Assembly: GCA_910575545.1 (NCBI GenBank)
Contig: CAJTFH010000027.1
Location: forward strand, 1-35,765
Reading direction: 5' to 3'
Source of the DNA: Bacteroidales bacterium
GTDB taxonomy: Bacteria > Bacteroidota > Bacteroidia > Bacteroidales > Muribaculaceae
Length of the DNA: 35,765 nucleotides
Shown: positions 34,244-35,765 of the stretch, piece by piece
Numbering within the stretch: the stretch's first letter is position 1
Layout: each line of letters starts with the position of its first letter
Program-made: the position numbers and the translations under genes
The notes under the pieces: generated by a model
What the model saw: the letters and a program-made list of their open reading frames with translations, nothing else
Database searches by the model: none
What the model was told of the DNA's origin: nothing

Positions 34244-34251
34244 CAAATATA
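34244..34251 (-). promoter_or_regulatory. Promoter-like -7 box in the 34 kb gap
   Basis: TATATTTG (34251-34244, minus strand) fits TAnnTTTG. TTTG motifs lie 16 and 22 bases upstream, so spacing is not ideal. A second TATATTTG is at 34439-34432 on the same strand. Confidence 0.45.
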
Positions 34252-34582
34252 AATTTTCTATTTCAACCAAATCCAAATGTTTAACATGCTCTCACCTTCG
34301 CAGGGTCCAACATATCATCTTGTCTGCAAATACTATGAAAATATACTTATCTTATTGAGTATTTCCTTTCCGTTGCTTATTAACACAATTTCAATGAATG
34401 GCAGCAACTTGCATAAGCCTATTATCTGATGCAAATATAATCATAAATAATACACCATTATACAGTTTTACAATATTTAACAACCCTCATCTTCCCTGCC
34501 ACTTCCATACAACATACATCCACTCTCCTAAATAAAACCTCCAATAAAACAGCCAACAGCCTCAATAATTCCGGAAAAGCCA
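34252..34582. other. AT-rich noncoding region
   Basis: No ORF with family resemblance is seen. It holds the minus-strand -7 box TATATTTG at 34439-34432, with no clear -33, and AT-rich filler including the CA-rich stretch at about 34470-34560. Confidence 0.5.
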
Positions 34583-34590
34583 TAACTTTG
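34583..34590 (+). promoter_or_regulatory. Promoter of the Thr/Pro-rich protein gene
   Basis: TAACTTTG matches TAnnTTTG, 71 bases before the ATG at 34661. No clear TTTG is present at the -33 position. Confidence 0.55.
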
Positions 34591-34660
34591 CAGAATCAAG
34601 AGAATTGTAGTCTTCCTGACCTCAGTCTCATAGCAACACCACCCTTCAAAAAGCACCGCA

Positions 34661-35572
34661 ATGATATTCGCACAGATGCTTCAGGCCATCCTGCAACACT
34701 CCGGCACACAAAAACCAACCGGACAACAGACACTTCCCTCCAACCTCATCGAAAACCTGGACAACATCGGGGCATTCCGTGGCAGACCCGCCTACCGCTA
34801 CATAATGGCAGCCATGCAACGCACACAACTCATCGAAAAACTAAACGACCAAATTTCAACCGTCAACGAAAAACGCACCCTCATCGAGCGCTTCATAACC
34901 CACACCGGCTTCCAGCCACGCCTCGTCTACGCACTCACAGAAGCATTATCTTCCGCCTTAGGACTCACCGACTATCCAACAATCGAGCAATCCACCCACC
35001 ATCATGCCCACCCCCATTCACTGACCACCAAAGACACACTCACACACCTCAACACCCTATTCCTAATCAACAGGGAAACCGAACCGTTCCGCGGAATCAC
35101 AATAATAAACCCAACAATAACAGAAATCATACATCCCACACAAACAACCCCCGGAGGGATAAAACTAACCGTCACCCTAAAACGCACAAAAAACTCAGGA
35201 AGCGCCTCCCTGCATTATGCAGTATACACAGCCAACACAACCTCGCCGACCCCAAACAAGTCAGAAAACACAAGTACAGACAAAAATCCAACCACGCCAA
35301 CACCCAACACCTCAAAACCAACGCCACACATAGATTCCATAGCCACAGACACAACTCCCCCCACAGCCCCATCTATAGGCACAGTCCATCCATCAGATTC
35401 CAACGCCATACCAACCCCCATCGACAAAACAATCGACTTCTCACACCTGACACTCCTCACAACAGGCATCGCCGACACAATCACCATTCAAACACCAACA
35501 CCCCATCCCATTTCGACCATCATAAAATGTAATCCCCACACAATCTCCCTGATACTCCTTTACCTCGATTAG
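34661..35572 (+). CDS. Unrecognised protein with helical N-terminal domain and Thr/Pro-rich region
   Basis: This 303-residue protein has no signal peptide. Residues about 1-110 look helical (LIEKLNDQISTVNEKRTLIERFITHTGFQPRLVYALTEALSSALG), with a GF-x-x-x-x-V-x-A pattern of a kind I have seen in Bacteroidales proteins of unknown function. A His-rich patch (HHHAHPH) follows, then a beta-like segment (FRGITIINP), a long Thr/Pro/Ser/Asn-rich, likely disordered stretch (about 190-260), and a short hydrophobic C terminus. The coding strand is strongly C/A-rich. A second frame is open for 314 codons across the same bases, an effect of that composition. I assign no function. Confidence 0.6.
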   Translation: MIFAQMLQAILQHSGTQKPTGQQTLPSNLIENLDNIGAFRGRPAYRYIMAAMQRTQLIEKLNDQISTVNEKRTLIERFITHTGFQPRLVYALTEALSSALGLTDYPTIEQSTHHHAHPHSLTTKDTLTHLNTLFLINRETEPFRGITIINPTITEIIHPTQTTPGGIKLTVTLKRTKNSGSASLHYAVYTANTTSPTPNKSENTSTDKNPTTPTPNTSKPTPHIDSIATDTTPPTAPSIGTVHPSDSNAIPTPIDKTIDFSHLTLLTTGIADTITIQTPTPHPISTIIKCNPHTISLILLYLD

Positions 35573-35649
35573 CTCCCACCAAAGCATCCCCCCGTAGGCA
35601 GCCTGCCGACCCACCGGTATAGGACACCACCCTGCAATGAGCAGGGGCA
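35573..35649. other. 3' exon side of the right-hand intron
   Basis: The short stretch between the Thr/Pro-rich gene and the intron has one clear hairpin, CCCTGC/GCAGGG around AATGA at about 35627-35646. No gene is seen. It is the DNA directly after the intron's 3' splice site. Confidence 0.4.
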
Positions 35650-35765
35650 ATCGAGTAGGTCGGGAAACGAAAGTTTTCTGACCTACTTTCGTTTCCTTTC
35701 CTCTCACACCACCGTACGTGCCGTTCGGCATACGGCGGTTTAATTTGTTTTCAAAGAGTGTCTAA
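35650..35765 (-). mobile_element. Group II intron (class IIC-like), 3' end, domains V and VI
   Basis: Read on the minus strand, the fragment contains domain V (35739-35708). The stem ACCGCCGTA/TACGGTGGT has a 2-base bulge (CG), then TGCC/GGCA around a GAAC tetraloop; the catalytic triad position reads CGC, the class C version. After GTGTGAGAGG comes domain VI, with the stem GGAAACGAAAGT/ACTTTCGTTTCC (35696-35685 with 35674-35663) and the branch region ending CCTACTCGAT at 35650. The intron body runs off the window. Likely a copy of the same family as the fragment at 1-120. Confidence 0.8.

Noticed and set aside
34588-35532. A 314-codon open frame on the plus strand overlapping the Thr/Pro-rich gene
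   Set aside because: It encodes a His/Asn/Arg/Thr/Pro-rich string with no domain-like pattern and follows from the C/A-rich composition of the other frame. The frame at 34661 has a credible helical N terminus and an ATG after the promoter box.
1-35765. CRISPR array, toxin-antitoxin module, prophage structural genes
   Set aside because: I looked for evenly spaced direct repeats, paired small ORFs and phage proteins on both strands and saw none beyond the integrase, the introns and the R-M cassette.
257-35765. Reading the window as a novel multi-gene defence island
   Set aside because: Only a standard type II R-M pair is present; neighbours are conserved housekeeping genes. A larger island, if any, lies left of position 1.

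Overview
The window looks like a chromosomal contig from a gut-type Bacteroidales bacterium, probably Muribaculaceae-like; the family is inferred. The evidence is Bacteroidota promoters (TAnnTTTG at -7, TTG/TTTG about 19-20 bases upstream), weak or absent Shine-Dalgarno sequences, and phylum-typical genes: GldH, the DUF6452/DUF6048 pair, DUF4199, a RicT with a long tail and a Minpp-type phosphatase. Both window ends lie inside group II introns of bacterial class C (IIC) on the minus strand. The left edge holds an intron 5' end and the right edge an intron 3' end, so the contig probably stops where a multicopy intron could not be assembled.

Layout. 1-1.76 kb: edge of an integrated element. It has an intron fragment placed directly behind the terminator of a tyrosine recombinase gene, and candidate integrase arm sites on both sides of that gene, next to the 3' end of tRNA-Ser(TGA). 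1.76-6 kb: guanine deaminase, tilS and a histidine acid phosphatase. 6.1-8.1 kb (plus strand): a small TPR-like protein, folP and the c-di-AMP cyclase cdaA. 8.15-10.5 kb: an AT-richer type II restriction-modification cassette (cytosine-5 methyltransferase and a TdeIII-like nuclease) fitted between cdaA and a class A PBP gene. 10.5-17.4 kb: PBP1A, a DcaP-like porin, the CCA-adding enzyme and an M24 aminopeptidase. 17.4-22.1 kb: coiled-coil ZapB-like protein, ZapA, a probable 6S RNA, RNase Y, RicT and GldH, all on the minus strand.

22.2-24.8 kb: an AlkD-like repair protein and an MsbA-like ABC exporter. 25-27.7 kb: a four-gene ferredoxin-dependent 2-oxoacid oxidoreductase operon (KorDABC/Vor). 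28.1-28.4 kb: two identical tRNA-Val(TAC) genes with promoter and terminator. 28.6-29.9 kb: purB. 30.3-33.9 kb (minus strand): DUF4199 membrane protein, GT2 glycosyltransferase, DUF6452 lipoprotein, DUF6048 barrel-like protein and rpiB, likely one operon. 33.9-34.66 kb: mostly noncoding DNA with several promoter-like boxes and one possible small ORF. 34.66-35.57 kb: an unrecognised Thr/Pro-rich protein, followed by the second intron fragment.

Most of the window is conserved housekeeping. The points that merit attention are the intron-bounded contig and terminator-targeted intron, the island junction at tRNA-Ser, the compact R-M insertion, the linkage of 6S RNA, RNase Y and a Cys-rich RicT, the promoter-rich gap with a switch-like hairpin, and a pair of related intergenic repeats.
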